From assembly GCA_963812885.1 (NCBI GenBank), contig CAWEWZ010000009.1, positions 207,053-271,052 on the forward strand: DNA of 64,000 bases. Reading direction: 5' to 3'. The translations under genes were made by a program, and so were the position numbers. This document shows, piece after piece, positions 1-11,418 of the stretch. The notes under the pieces are model-generated. The model had not been told where the DNA came from. It ran no database searches and saw nothing but the letters and a program-made list of their open reading frames with translations. The DNA is from Bog-756 sp963812885. GTDB taxonomy: Bacteria > Actinomycetota > Acidimicrobiia > Acidimicrobiales > RAAP-2. Position 1 is the stretch's first letter; the number at the start of each line of letters is the position of its first letter.

Positions 1-98
1 CCCTGACCGCATCAGCCGTCCTGCCTCCGGACCGGACCCGACCCGGTGCTAGCCCGCCTCCGACTCCGCCGGATGCACCCCGATCCCGCCGCCCCGGC

Positions 99-995
99 TC
101 AGGGCAGCCCGGCTCCGCCCACCTCCACCCGGGCCTGTTCGATGCGTCCGGTCCGGGTCGCGCTGACCACCGACTCGGTGCTGGTCGGTGCGGTCATCAC
201 GAAGAGCGTGCACCGGTCGTCACCCCCGAGCATGCAGGCGAACGAGGTCTGGGAGGTGGTGACCCGGTCGATGACGTCCCCGCCCTCGGCCACCAGCATG
301 CACTCGTTGGTGATGGCATTGGCCACCCACACGTTGCCGTCGGCATCGAGACAGATCCCGTCAGGCGCGCACCATGAGAGCGTGGCCCACTCGCGGCGCC
401 CGGTGAGTTCCCCCCGGTCGCCGACATCGAAGGCGGTGAGCCGGCCGGCCAGCGTCTCGGCCACGATCAGGGTCTTGCCGTCGGGGGTGATCACCGCTCC
501 GTTGGGGAAGGACATGTCCTCGGCGGCGATGTGGGCCGAACCGTCCGGGTCGACGCGGATCAGTGCTGTGGTCGGCGGCCCCGGCGGCTCCACCAGCGCC
601 GCCTGGCCCCGTTCCTCGATGAAGCCGTCGAGGTCGAATCCGAAATTGCCCACGTAGGCCCGTCCGGCGGCATCGACGACCATGTCGTTGCCGTAGAACC
701 CGGCCGTCGGGTTGAGATCCCCGTGCTGGACGAGCCGGCCGTCGGCTTCGAGCCGGTGCACGGTGCGGGGCTTGCGGGCCACCACGAGGAGCCGGCCGTC
801 GGGGAGCCAGCCCAGCCCGGCCGGCTCGCCGGGGACCTCGAGCTCGACCCGCACGTCCCCCGACTCGCTCGTCGACAGCACCGTCCCGGAATAGAAATCG
901 GCGTACCACAGGCGCCCCTCGTGCCACCTCGGGGACTCCCCGAAATGGAGCCCCTCGATGAAGGGCACCGACTCTCTCGTCGCCAGGTCGGTCAT
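99..995 (-). CDS. SMP-30/gluconolactonase/LRE-family protein
   Basis: The product is a 298-residue six-bladed beta-propeller of the SMP-30/gluconolactonase family, metal-dependent lactone hydrolases that usually act on sugar-derived lactones in the cytoplasm. Near the N-terminus, FGESPRW supplies the conserved metal-ligand Glu (residue 20). Further on, YGNDMVVD and CAPDGICLDADGNVW match the family's Asn and Asp ligand blades. The ATG is chosen because it overlaps the TGA of the upstream TetR gene (ATGA, 992-995), which indicates translational coupling. The open frame continues further upstream, but only as a shadow of the TetR gene. It is the last gene of a three-gene minus-strand operon. The substrate is unknown. 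Confidence 0.85.
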   Translation of the reverse strand: MTDLATRESVPFIEGLHFGESPRWHEGRLWYADFYSGTVLSTSESGDVRVELEVPGEPAGLGWLPDGRLLVVARKPRTVHRLEADGRLVQHGDLNPTAGFYGNDMVVDAAGRAYVGNFGFDLDGFIEERGQAALVEPPGPPTTALIRVDPDGSAHIAAEDMSFPNGAVITPDGKTLIVAETLAGRLTAFDVGDRGELTGRREWATLSWCAPDGICLDADGNVWVANAITNECMLVAEGGDVIDRVTTSQTSFACMLGGDDRCTLFVMTAPTSTESVVSATRTGRIEQARVEVGGAGLP

Positions 996-1609
996 GCGAT
1001 CCTCCGCGCCATTGTCGAGTTCTCCGTGTTCAGGTAGCCCTGGCGGCAGAAGGCGATGGCCGCCTCGGCCACACGATCGGCGTCTTCCCCCTGTTCCAGA
1101 ACGAGTACCCGGGCCAGGTGGGCGGTCACTCCGAGGATCGCCAGCGTCAGGATAACCGGGTCCTCGCCCCGGAGAAGGCCGGCGGTGATGCCGGCGCTGA
1201 CGTGGGGGAGGGCATCGGCCACCGTCTGCTGGTCGCCCTGGCGGATGATCGGGGCGAACCGCTCCTCGGTCCGGGCGAATTCCATGAGCACGAAGAGCGG
1301 GCGGTTCTCCGAGAGCCATCGGAGCGACGCCCTGATGCCCTGTTCGATCCGCCGGGCCGGGTCGGGTTCGTCGGCGATGGCCTCGCGTTGGGCCTGGCGC
1401 ATCGAACCCAGCGCTTCGGAGAGGATCTCGGTGAGCATCTCGTCCTTCGACTCGAAGTACCAGTAGAAGACGCCCTTGCCCACGCCGAGCCCGTCGACGA
1501 TGCTGGTCACCGAGGTGGTGTGGTAGCCGTCGGCGGCGAACCGGCGGGCGGCGTAGTCCATCAGATCGCTCCGCCGTTTGGCGCCCTTCGGTGTGAGTCG
1601 ACGGGACAT
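992..1609 (-). CDS. TetR/AcrR-family transcriptional regulator
   Basis: The 205-residue protein has an N-terminal TetR helix-turn-helix (about residues 14-60), including VTSIVDGLGVGKGVFYWYF, which is the typical recognition-helix region ending in YWYFESKDEM. The C-terminal domain is helical and divergent, as expected for ligand binding. It lies between an acetoacetate-decarboxylase-like gene, whose stop is only a few bases upstream, and the SMP-30 gene, which it overlaps by 4 bp. It probably controls this small operon, but no operator was recognised. Confidence 0.9.
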   Translation of the reverse strand: MSRRLTPKGAKRRSDLMDYAARRFAADGYHTTSVTSIVDGLGVGKGVFYWYFESKDEMLTEILSEALGSMRQAQREAIADEPDPARRIEQGIRASLRWLSENRPLFVLMEFARTEERFAPIIRQGDQQTVADALPHVSAGITAGLLRGEDPVILTLAILGVTAHLARVLVLEQGEDADRVAEAAIAFCRQGYLNTENSTMARRIA

Positions 1610-1614
1610 GGTCC

Positions 1615-2610
1615 CTAGACGCTACGGGCCTCCCCGGGCGCGGTCAATGCCGGCCGCCGGCCGCCGCCACGCACCACCTCCGCGCCGTCGAACGACGCCC
1701 GCATCAGCGCCGCCGACGACGAGAACAGCGCCCGCTTGGGCAGACCCAGTGACCGCAGTTCGTCGGCCATCGGGTGGTCGCCGAGGACCAGGGTGGCCCC
1801 GCCCGGACGTCCGCCGACCCCGTCGGCAGACGTGGTCCAGGTGGTCCGGCGCAGCACGCCGTCCCGGAAGGAGTAGCTCGGCGGTGCATTCGAGGGCAGC
1901 CGCAGCCGGCCACCGGCGGCGACGGTCAGCGAGAGCACGTGGACCCCGTCGTCGACCAAGCGGACCGACGTCCCGGTGCCCGACCGTCCCGGACCGGCGG
2001 CGGGCTCGTCGATGTCGATGGTGGTCACCCACTTGGGGAAGCCCCAGATGTCCCGGCCGGCGGCGCACGAGAACTCCCGGTCGACCGGGAGGCGATGGAT
2101 GTAGGCGCCGATGGCCCCCGAGAAGAACTCCCTCGTCCGCTGGGCCGCCGACGGGTTGCGGGCCGCATCGTGGGGCCGGACCACGAAGCTGACCGCCACC
2201 TCGTGGTACGGATCGAGATCGGTGTCGTCGTACCGGCAGACGGCCAGGGCCATCAGCGCCCTCCCCGGGACGGGACCGGTGACCTCGAGCCCCGTGGGCC
2301 CGACGATCCGTTGGGCGGCCGCCGCCGGGACCAGGTACTGCACGCCCCACTGGGCCGCCCGGCGCACCTCGACCGGCAGCCCGACGGTCCGTCCCATCAC
2401 CGACCATGAGGTGGCCGGATCGCCGGAACGGGCCGCGGCGCCGGCACTGCTCGAGCTGCTGGAGCCGTCGGGGCTGTCGGAATGGCCCGATTCGCGGGGA
2501 GCGCCGGCTCCGTCCGAACCGCCGGCGGCGCCGGCTCTGCCGTGCCTCCCGGAGCCGTTGATCCCGGGATCGGCGGTCCGCTGGTCCCCGTCGTTCGCAG
2601 CCGTGGTCAT
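1615..2610 (-). CDS. acetoacetate decarboxylase-family protein
   Basis: The C-terminal 260 residues match the acetoacetate decarboxylase fold. The segment VMGRTVGLPVEVRRA opens the domain, and GRDIWGFPKWVTTIDI covers the Schiff-base lysine region. In the clostridial decarboxylase two adjacent lysines occur there (PKK); here the second is Trp (PKW), so decarboxylase activity is not assured. Residues 1-65 are Gly/Ser/Ala-rich low complexity, so translation may really begin at the in-frame ATG at 2397. It is the first gene of a minus-strand operon with the TetR and SMP-30 genes, and it is divergent from plsC with about 37 bp between them. A role in small ketoacid or lactone catabolism is inference. 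Confidence 0.75.
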   Translation of the reverse strand: MTTAANDGDQRTADPGINGSGRHGRAGAAGGSDGAGAPRESGHSDSPDGSSSSSSAGAAARSGDPATSWSVMGRTVGLPVEVRRAAQWGVQYLVPAAAAQRIVGPTGLEVTGPVPGRALMALAVCRYDDTDLDPYHEVAVSFVVRPHDAARNPSAAQRTREFFSGAIGAYIHRLPVDREFSCAAGRDIWGFPKWVTTIDIDEPAAGPGRSGTGTSVRLVDDGVHVLSLTVAAGGRLRLPSNAPPSYSFRDGVLRRTTWTTSADGVGGRPGGATLVLGDHPMADELRSLGLPKRALFSSSAALMRASFDGAEVVRGGGRRPALTAPGEARSV

Positions 2611-2647
2611 GCGATGCAGTCCATCACAGTCGGCGGTACCGTGGCCC

Positions 2648-3428
2648 GTGGCCTACTGGATCATGAAGGTGCTGTTGACCCCGGTCTTCTACCTGCTGTG
2701 GCGGGTGAAGGTCGAAGGCCGGGAGCACCTCCCCACCCACGGTCCCGCCGTCCTGGCCGCCAACCACCAGTCGTTCTGCGATTCGTTCTTCCTGCCCCTC
2801 GTCCTCCGCCGCCGGGTGACCTACGTGGCCAAGGCGGAGTACTTCGACAACTGGCGCACGGCGTGGTTCTTCCGGGCCGCCGGACAGATCCCGATGCAGC
2901 GTGCCGGCGGCGACGCCTCGCAGCGGGCCCTCAACACGGCCATGGGGGTGCTCGACGGGGGTGGCCTGCTGGCCATCTATCCCGAGGGGACCCGGGCTCC
3001 CGATGAGCGTCTGCACAAGGGGCACACCGGAGTGGCCCGATTGTCCCTGGCCTGCGATGTGCCGGTCATCCCGGTCGGCATCATCGGCACCCGGGCGGTG
3101 CAGCCTCCGGGGAGCAACCTGATGCGCCCCTTTCACCGTGTGACCGTCCGCTTCGGCCCGCCGCTGGCCTACGAGCGCAACGGACGCACCGTCACCACCG
3201 GCGTCTGCGGAACCGGCGTCGGTACGAGCGGTCGGAAGGGCCCCGGGCGAGGGGAAGGTCCCCGGTGCCCTGGACGCCCCGGATGCCCCGGACCAAGCTG
3301 ACGCCCGGAGCGATGCCGCCGATCAGGCCGAGCTCCGTCGGCTGACCGACGCCCTGATGTCCGAGATCGCCCGTCTCTCCGGTCAGGAGTATGTCGACCA
3401 CTACGCCTCGAGGACGAAGGCCCGGTAG
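2648..3428 (+). CDS. plsC: 1-acyl-sn-glycerol-3-phosphate acyltransferase, PlsC family (frameshifted as read)
   Basis: This is a membrane-associated lysophospholipid acyltransferase that transfers a fatty acyl group to lysophosphatidate in phospholipid synthesis. The protein starts at GTG 2648 (VAYWIMKVLL). It has the catalytic block AANHQSFCDSFF (the NHQSxxD variant of HX4D) and the substrate block YPEGTRAP. The open frame runs to 3301, but from about 3175 the coding signal moves to another frame. That frame gives a Pro/Ala-rich linker and then ALMSEIARLSGQEYVDHYA, a C-terminus typical of actinobacterial PlsC proteins, with stop TAG at 3426-3428. A single indel near 3170-3186 would restore one protein of about 260 residues. 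Confidence 0.82.
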
Positions 3429-3539
3429 CTGCGGCCATGGGATGCAGGAGGTGCGGTCGACGGATGCCCGCCATCGCCCCACCCGATGTCGTAACCGGTC
3501 GGAAACAGTCCGTACACAGTGACGGCCTAGCCTGAGCCC

Positions 3540-4224
3540 GTGTTCAACTACCTGATCAGGGTGAAGCTTCCCGATCGGCCGGGTGCACTCGGGGCCGTGG
3601 CCAGCCGGATCGGATCGGTGGGCGGCGACGTGGTCTCGATCGACATCCTCCAGCGGGGCCGGCGGCAGCGTGGTCGACGAGCTGGGCGTCGGCCTGGACA
3701 GCGACACCTTGCTCGACCTCCTCAGGGACGAGGTCCTCGAAGTCGACGGTGTCTCGATCGAGTCGATCCGGGCCGTCGAGGGGCCGATGCCCGACCGCGA
3801 CACCGAGCTCCTCGAGATGGCCGCCGAGCTGTTCCAGGGGACACCCCCGCCGGCGTTGTTGGAGCATCTCACGGCCAGGGTGCGCCGGTGCCTGGCCGCC
3901 ACTTTCGCCGCCGTGGTCGACGAGCACGGTTCGGAGATCGTGACCTCTGACGGCGAACCCCCGGAGGACGTCGGGGCCGGCACTGGCCTCGGGACCGGTG
4001 AAGGGTCGGCCGACGGATCGGCCCTCGGCGAGATCGATGATCGGCCCGGCCTGGTGGTGACGCCGATGCCTCTGGGCGGCAAGATCCTGATCGTGGGCCG
4101 CCTCGACCCGGTGCTGCGCCAGCGTGAGCGGCAGTGGATCTCCACCATGGCCGGCCTGGCCGACTACGGCTTACGGGGGCGCGGGCTGAGCCGGCCCTTG
4201 TCGTCCCGGCCGGAGCGGGACTAG
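3540..4224 (+). CDS. ACT-domain protein (frameshifted as read)
   Basis: The N-terminus (GTG 3540, MFNYLIRVKLPDRPGALG, then GSVGGDVVSIDIL) is a clear ACT domain, the small-molecule-binding regulatory fold. Near 3655-3665, in the stretch cagcggggccggcgg, the frame changes. The other frame continues with GGSVVDELGVGL, completes the ACT domain and adds about 150 residues with no assigned domain, ending at 4224. One base in the G run would join them into about 228 residues. The C-terminal part contains LLEHLTARVRRCLAATFAAV and a possible small sensory domain. The stop codon overlaps that of the convergent glycerol kinase gene. The ligand and partner are unknown. Confidence 0.7.
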
Positions 4225-5832
4225 CTGTAGCCGCCTGCGGCCCAATTCCGGGACCGGTCGAGGGCCCGGAGCCACGCCTGGTGAGCCGGCTCGGTCTCGG
4301 ACGTTGGGGCCAGGGGGCCGAAGGCCTCGTCCTCGGTCCACAGCGCAGCCAGGTCGTCGAGTGAGCCCCAGACGCCTTCGGCCAGTCCGGCCAGGGTGGC
4401 CGCTCCGAGCGCCGTGGTCTCGACCGAGGCCGGTCTGCGCACCGGGAGCCGGGTCTGATCGGCGACCAGTTGCAGGAGGAGGGCCATGGCCGACGCCCCG
4501 CCGTCGACCCGGAGGACCGAGGGCGCCGTACCCGTGACCGACATGGCGTCGAGCACGTCACGGAGCTGGAAGCCCATGGCTTCGATCATGGCGCGGGCCA
4601 GGTGGGCCCGACCGGTGCCCCGGCTGAGTCCGACGATGGTTCCCCGGGCCGCGGGGTCCCAGTAGGGACTGCCGAGCCCGGTGAAGGCGGGGACGACCAC
4701 GACCCCCTCGCTGCTGGCGACGGTCCGGGCCAACGGTTCCATGTCCCGGGAGTCCTCGATGAAGCCGAGCTCGTCCCGCAGCCACTGGACGCCGGCCCCC
4801 GACACGAAGACCGACCCTTCCAGGGCGTAGGCCACCGACGAGCGAGGACGGGCGACCCGGGAGCGCGCCCGGGCGAGCCGGAGGGCCCGCCGTCAGCGCC
4901 GATGGCGACGTGCCCGTCGGTGCCGAGGTCCCAGGCCAGGGTGGTGATCAACCCGTCGACCGGGGCCGGGGCCACCGGGCCGACGTTCATGAGGACGAAA
5001 CTGCCCGTCCCGATGGTGGCCTTGGTCATGCCCGGGTCGAAACAGGCCTGGCCGAAGAGCGCGGCGTGCTGGTCGCCGGCCACCCCGCTGATGGGTGCCC
5101 CCCGGAGCGGCGAGTCGGCTCCGAGGGCCGACTCCGACACCCGGCCCAGCCGGCCGCAGGACGGCCGGACCTCGGGGAGGGTGCTCTCGGGGACCCCGAA
5201 GAGGTCGCACAGCTCCGCCGACCACCGCCGGACCACGATGTCGAAGAGCATGGTGCGCGAGGCGTTGGTGGCGTCCGTGGCCAAGACCCCGCCGTCCGCC
5301 CCTCCGGTGAGGTTCCACAGCACCCAGGCGTCGACGGTGCCGAAGGTGAGGTCGCCGCCCGGGTGACAGTCCACCCGGACCGAGGAGCCACTGCATCTTG
5401 GTGGCCGAGAAGTACGGGTCGAGGACGAGCCCGGTGCGCTCCCGGACCAGTGGGAGGTGACCGGCGTCGACCAGGGCCCGGCAGGCTGCCGCGGTCCGGC
5501 GGTCCTGCCAGACGATGGCGCGGTGCAGCGGATGGCCGGTGCGCCGGTCCCAGGCCACCACCGTCTCGCGCTGGTTGGTGATGCCGACGGCCCGCACGGC
5601 CCGGCCGCCCGTCGGCCAGTCGTCCGGCCACGTCGGCCAGGGTGGCCCGGACCCCGTTCCAGATCTCGGTCGGGTCGTGCTCGACCCAGCCCGGCCGGGG
5701 GTAGTACTGGGTGAGCTCGCCATAGGCGACGTCGACCACCCGGGCCCGCTCGTCGACCACCAGGGCCCGGATCCCGCTGGTCCCGGCGTCGATGGCGACG
5801 GTGACAGGCGAGACGGGAGGACGGGAGGCCAC
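4221..5832 (-). CDS. glpK: glycerol kinase, FGGY family (three frame breaks as read)
   Basis: The enzyme phosphorylates glycerol to glycerol 3-phosphate with ATP. The protein is recovered in four pieces. From GTG 5832 to about 5620: VAIDAGTSGIRALVVDE. To about 5380: GITNQRETVVAWDRRTGHP and IVWQDRRT. To about 4870: GDLTFGTVDAWVLWNLTGG, GVAGDQHAALFGQACF and GTGSFVLMN. To the stop at 4221: PAFTGLGSPYWDP and LRVDGGASAM. Together they give about 535 residues, near the usual 500, in the right order on one strand, so this is one gene with three indels rather than three genes. A substrate other than glycerol is possible within FGGY kinases, but GITNQRE and FTGLGSPYW fit GlpK. The neighbouring plsC also uses the glycerol 3-phosphate backbone. 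Confidence 0.82.
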
Positions 5833-5983
5833 ACGTGGACTGTAGTGACGCCCGGTGGCGGGATCGGGGTGGGGAGCGACCGGCATCTCTGCTCGCGCCC
5901 AGCAATCATTTGCAATTCTTCGCGAACGGTTCCTCAGCAGGAACTTCGCCGGCCGTCGAGACCGGGAATTCCGAAAGAATTCG

Positions 5984-6013
5984 TTGACAGGGGTGTAACT
6001 ACGCTGCTGTAAT
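5984..6013 (+). promoter_or_regulatory. predicted sigma70-type promoter of nrdJ
   Basis: TTGACA at 5984-5989 is a perfect -35 hexamer. It is followed after 18 bp by TGTAAT at 6008-6013 as the -10. The stretch is visibly less GC-rich than its surroundings and is oriented toward the nrdJ start 330 bp downstream. NrdR-type boxes lie immediately downstream of the -10. No transcript data are available, so this is a sequence-only call. Confidence 0.55.
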
Positions 6014-6017
6014 AGAC

Positions 6018-6063
6018 CCACTATCTCGTACCTCGGGGGAGGGCTCACCACTACATATAGTGT
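6018..6063 (+). promoter_or_regulatory. NrdR-box pair upstream of nrdJ
   Basis: CCACTACATATAGTGT at 6048-6063 matches the 16-bp NrdR consensus ACACTATATATAGTGT at 14 positions and is an almost perfect palindrome. Thirty bases upstream, at 6018-6033, a degenerate copy keeps the left half CCACTAT. Paired NrdR boxes about three helical turns apart, overlapping or just downstream of the promoter, are the known arrangement for ribonucleotide reductase operons. Repression of nrdJ by NrdR is therefore expected; the nrdR gene is not in this window. The remaining leader (about 6064-6342) shows no recognisable cobalamin riboswitch. Confidence 0.6.
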
Positions 6064-6342
6064 TTTGATGGTGTTTCGGCGGTATTCGGGTCGGAAGTGG
6101 ACCCGGCGGATGTCGGACACGTCGGACCGGGGTCCCGCCGGATGACTCGGGTGACGCGGGTCGGACGGCTCGGCTCACCAGCGACCTCCGACCCGACGAC
6201 CCGACACCGACTCGACACCGACGACGACGACACAGACAGCGCACCGGCCGAGCCGACCCCACACCTGACGGCACCAGCAGCACCGCACCAGTCTCACCGC
6301 ACCAGCGACCACCCGGAAGAATCCAGAAAGAGGTCCCACCGC

Positions 6343-9336
<2,994 letters not shown>

Positions 9337-9580
9337 TCTGATTCGCTCGGCCGGAGGGGGCCGGAGGACCGCTTGGCCGGTCGCCCGGCCGGTCGCCGAA
9401 CGGCCTGGACGTCAGCGCTGCCCTGGCTGAGGTCCGGTCGACATTCGATCCGGCCCGGGTTTGGGCATCTCCTCGGACCTCCCGGCCACGTTTTTCCCGG
9501 CTCTTCAGGGGTTGACCTCCGCCCGAGCGCAGCCCCGGGATCGCCCCCTAATCAGCGCCCACCGCCCGGCGGCAAAAGCT
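9337..9580. other. intergenic region after nrdJ
   Basis: This stretch of about 245 bp is very GC-rich, with short direct repeats of ggccggtcgcc near 9375-9410 that could fold into a terminator-like stem. No convincing gene, tRNA or riboswitch was seen in it. Confidence 0.4.
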
Positions 9581-9639
9581 GTAGCAGAATGATACACTCG
9601 TAGCAGAGTGATACAGAGATAGAGCAGTGATACAGAGAT
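9581..9639 (+). repeat. three 19-bp iterons in the toxin-antitoxin promoter
   Basis: TGATACA occurs at 9590-9596, 9609-9615 and 9628-9634, exactly 19 bp apart, each preceded by AGCAG or GCAGA. The array ends 26 bp before the antitoxin ATG and just upstream of its strong GGAGGAGG ribosome-binding site. Tandem operators at this position are typical sites for autorepression by an antitoxin or antitoxin-toxin complex. Confidence 0.65.
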
Positions 9640-9665
9640 GGACCGAGCGTCGGAGGAGGACAATC

Positions 9666-10055
9666 ATGGCTGCAGACCGGCCGACCAGGTTCGCGACCGA
9701 TCTTCTCGACTCTGCTGCCGTCGAGGGAAGGCGTGAGAGCCGCTCGGCCAAACAGCAGCTGGACCACTGGGCCCGGGTGGGGAGGTCGGTGTCGATGCAC
9801 CAGACCGCAGCCCGGCGTCGGGTGGAGGCGGCGCTGGGCGGAGAGCTGCCGTTCGCCGATCTCACCGAGAGCGAGCGCATCGTCGCCAACGCCGAGCTGG
9901 ACGCGTCGATCCAGGCTCAGGCCGAGTCCATGTCCTTCGGTGAGCACCTGGCCGGGGAAGGTGTGACCACCGTGGCGCTGGACGACGACGGGGCTCTGGT
10001 CGAGTACCGCCCAGACGGGTCCCGAACGGTCCTTGCCGCCCCAGACGGCGGGTGA
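9666..10055 (+). CDS. ParD-like antitoxin of a toxin-antitoxin pair
   Basis: This 129-residue acidic protein sits directly upstream of a zeta-type kinase toxin and overlaps it by 4 bp (GTGA). The middle section, SAKQQLDHWARVGRSVSMHQTAARRRV, resembles the N-terminal part of ParD-like antitoxins, which bind DNA through a short ribbon-helix-helix-like segment. The C-terminal half ends in VALDDDGALVEYRPDG. The start is fixed by GGAGGAGGACAATC before the ATG. It probably neutralises the kinase and represses the operon by binding the 19-bp repeats upstream. The assignment rests on similarity and position. Confidence 0.7.
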   Translation: MAADRPTRFATDLLDSAAVEGRRESRSAKQQLDHWARVGRSVSMHQTAARRRVEAALGGELPFADLTESERIVANAELDASIQAQAESMSFGEHLAGEGVTTVALDDDGALVEYRPDGSRTVLAAPDGG

Positions 10056-10636
10056 GCCGACTCGATCTGGTCGCCGGGCCCAACGGTGCCGGCAAGTCCA
10101 CGTTTGTCCGGCTGGCTCTCTTCCCGAAGTGGCCGGTGGCGACCTTCGTCAATGCCGACGAGATCGCTGCCCAGCGCTGGCCGGACGATCAGCTCGCCCA
10201 TTCCTATGAGGCGGCCACGGTTGCTGCGGCGACGCGGGCCCGGTTGATCCGGCTGGGCCTCCCGCTGATCGCCGAAACGGTCTTCTCGCACCCCTCCAAG
10301 CTCGGGCTGATGCGTGACGCCAAGGGCGCCGGCTACTTCACGGCGTTGCACGTGCTGATGGTGCCCGAGAACCTGTCGGTGGCCCGTGTGGCCTCTCGCG
10401 TGGCCGCCGGGGGTCACGATGTGCCCGTCGACAAGATCCGGGCGCGCTACCGCCGTCTCTGGCCGATCGTGGCCCAGGCGGTGTCGCTGGCCGACACGGC
10501 CACGTTCTGGGACAACTCCCGTCCCGACGGGCCCCGGATGGCGGCGCTGTTCAGCGACGGACTGGTCGTCGGGAGCCCGGACTGGCCGGCTTGGGCCCCG
10601 ACGGCGATCACCGCCCTCGGACCGGTCGACAGATGA
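10052..10636 (+). CDS. zeta-toxin-like P-loop kinase
   Basis: The 194-residue protein has a Walker A motif GPNGAGKS (residues 9-16), then NADEIAAQRWP and LIAETVFSHPSKLGLM. This is the pattern of the zeta-toxin/AAA_33 kinase group, in which the enzyme phosphorylates UDP-N-acetylglucosamine or related small molecules and poisons cell-wall synthesis. Later blocks include RVAAGGHDVPVDKIRARY and FWDNSRPDGP, both common to this family. GTG 10052 overlaps the antitoxin stop, so the two genes are translationally coupled. The actual substrate has not been tested. A housekeeping kinase is possible, but the paired antitoxin and operator repeats argue for a toxin. Confidence 0.8.
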   Translation: MSRLDLVAGPNGAGKSTFVRLALFPKWPVATFVNADEIAAQRWPDDQLAHSYEAATVAAATRARLIRLGLPLIAETVFSHPSKLGLMRDAKGAGYFTALHVLMVPENLSVARVASRVAAGGHDVPVDKIRARYRRLWPIVAQAVSLADTATFWDNSRPDGPRMAALFSDGLVVGSPDWPAWAPTAITALGPVDR

Positions 10637-10679
10637 GCAGCCTTCGACGTGTCTGCCGGTGGGAGGTTCCGCTAGGGTA

Positions 10680-10697
10680 GTTGAGCAGTCGCTCAAC
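10680..10697. promoter_or_regulatory. palindromic TetR operator
   Basis: GTTGAGC (10680-10686), four bases, then GCTCAAC (10691-10697) form a perfect 7-bp inverted repeat. It lies 13 bp before the ATG of the TetR gene, directly after the possible -10 TAGGGT. This is the usual size and position of an autoregulatory TetR operator. Confidence 0.7.
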
Positions 10698-10710
10698 TTG
10701 GAGGTGGGCC

Positions 10711-11418
10711 ATGGCCAGGACAGGTTCGGACCCCGAGAGTTCGCAGACCACAGGGTCCCGGCCATCTCCGCGGGGTGACGGGACCCGTCGCCAACTCGTG
10801 CAGGCCGCGATCGAGACGCTCAGGGACCATGGATTCGCCGGCGCCAGCGCCCGGACCATCGCCGACCGGGCCGGGGTCAATCAGGGTCTGATCTTCTACC
10901 ACTTCGACTCCGTCATCGGCCTGCTCCTCGCCGCCCTCGACGCGGTCAGCACCGATCGCGGCGTCCGGTACGGGAAGGCGGTCTCGGGTGCGGCCTCGCC
11001 GGCCGAGTTGGCCGACGTGGCCTCCACCATCTTCCGCGAGGACCTCGAAGCCGGCCACGTCGCCGTCCTTGTCGCCATGATCGCCGGGGCAGCATCGACG
11101 CCGGGACTGGGAGTGGAAGTGGCGGCGCGGATCAAGCCGTGGACCGGGTTCGCCCGTGATGCGATTGCCGGGGTACTCGAGGGATCACCGCTCAGCTCAC
11201 TGGTGCCGGTCGACGAGGTGGCCTTCGCCGTCGTCGCGCTCTATCTCGGGTTGGAGATGCTGACCCAGCTCGATGGAGACCGGAAGCCGGCCGACGCGCT
11301 CTTCGCTCAGGTGCGGATGGTGGCCGGCCTCCTGGCCGGACCTGCGGGGTCGAGCGGATCCCGAGCCGCGGGAGCTGCAGGGCTGTTGCCCGCCGACGAA
11401 GCGAAGGCGGAGCGGTGA
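10711..11418 (+). CDS. TetR-family transcriptional regulator
   Basis: ATG 10711 follows GGAGGTGGGCC. The 235-residue protein has a disordered N-terminal arm of about 20 residues, then a TetR DNA-binding domain with GFAGASARTIADRAGVNQGL and IFYHFDSVIGLLLAALD. The C-terminal helical domain is of the kind often found in TetR_C_33/AcrR-like proteins. It overlaps the next gene by 4 bp, so the DUF2510 membrane protein is in its operon. The perfect inverted repeat just upstream suggests autoregulation. The effector is unknown. Confidence 0.9.
   Translation: MARTGSDPESSQTTGSRPSPRGDGTRRQLVQAAIETLRDHGFAGASARTIADRAGVNQGLIFYHFDSVIGLLLAALDAVSTDRGVRYGKAVSGAASPAELADVASTIFREDLEAGHVAVLVAMIAGAASTPGLGVEVAARIKPWTGFARDAIAGVLEGSPLSSLVPVDEVAFAVVALYLGLEMLTQLDGDRKPADALFAQVRMVAGLLAGPAGSSGSRAAGAAGLLPADEAKAER

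Noticed and set aside
1..98. possible gene end at the left edge
   Set aside because: No frame with a recognisable C-terminus; too short to assign.
6064..6342. cobalamin riboswitch in the nrdJ leader
   Set aside because: The leader lacks the B12-box and the expected stem pattern, and a B12-dependent enzyme would not need B12 repression. NrdR boxes explain the regulation better.
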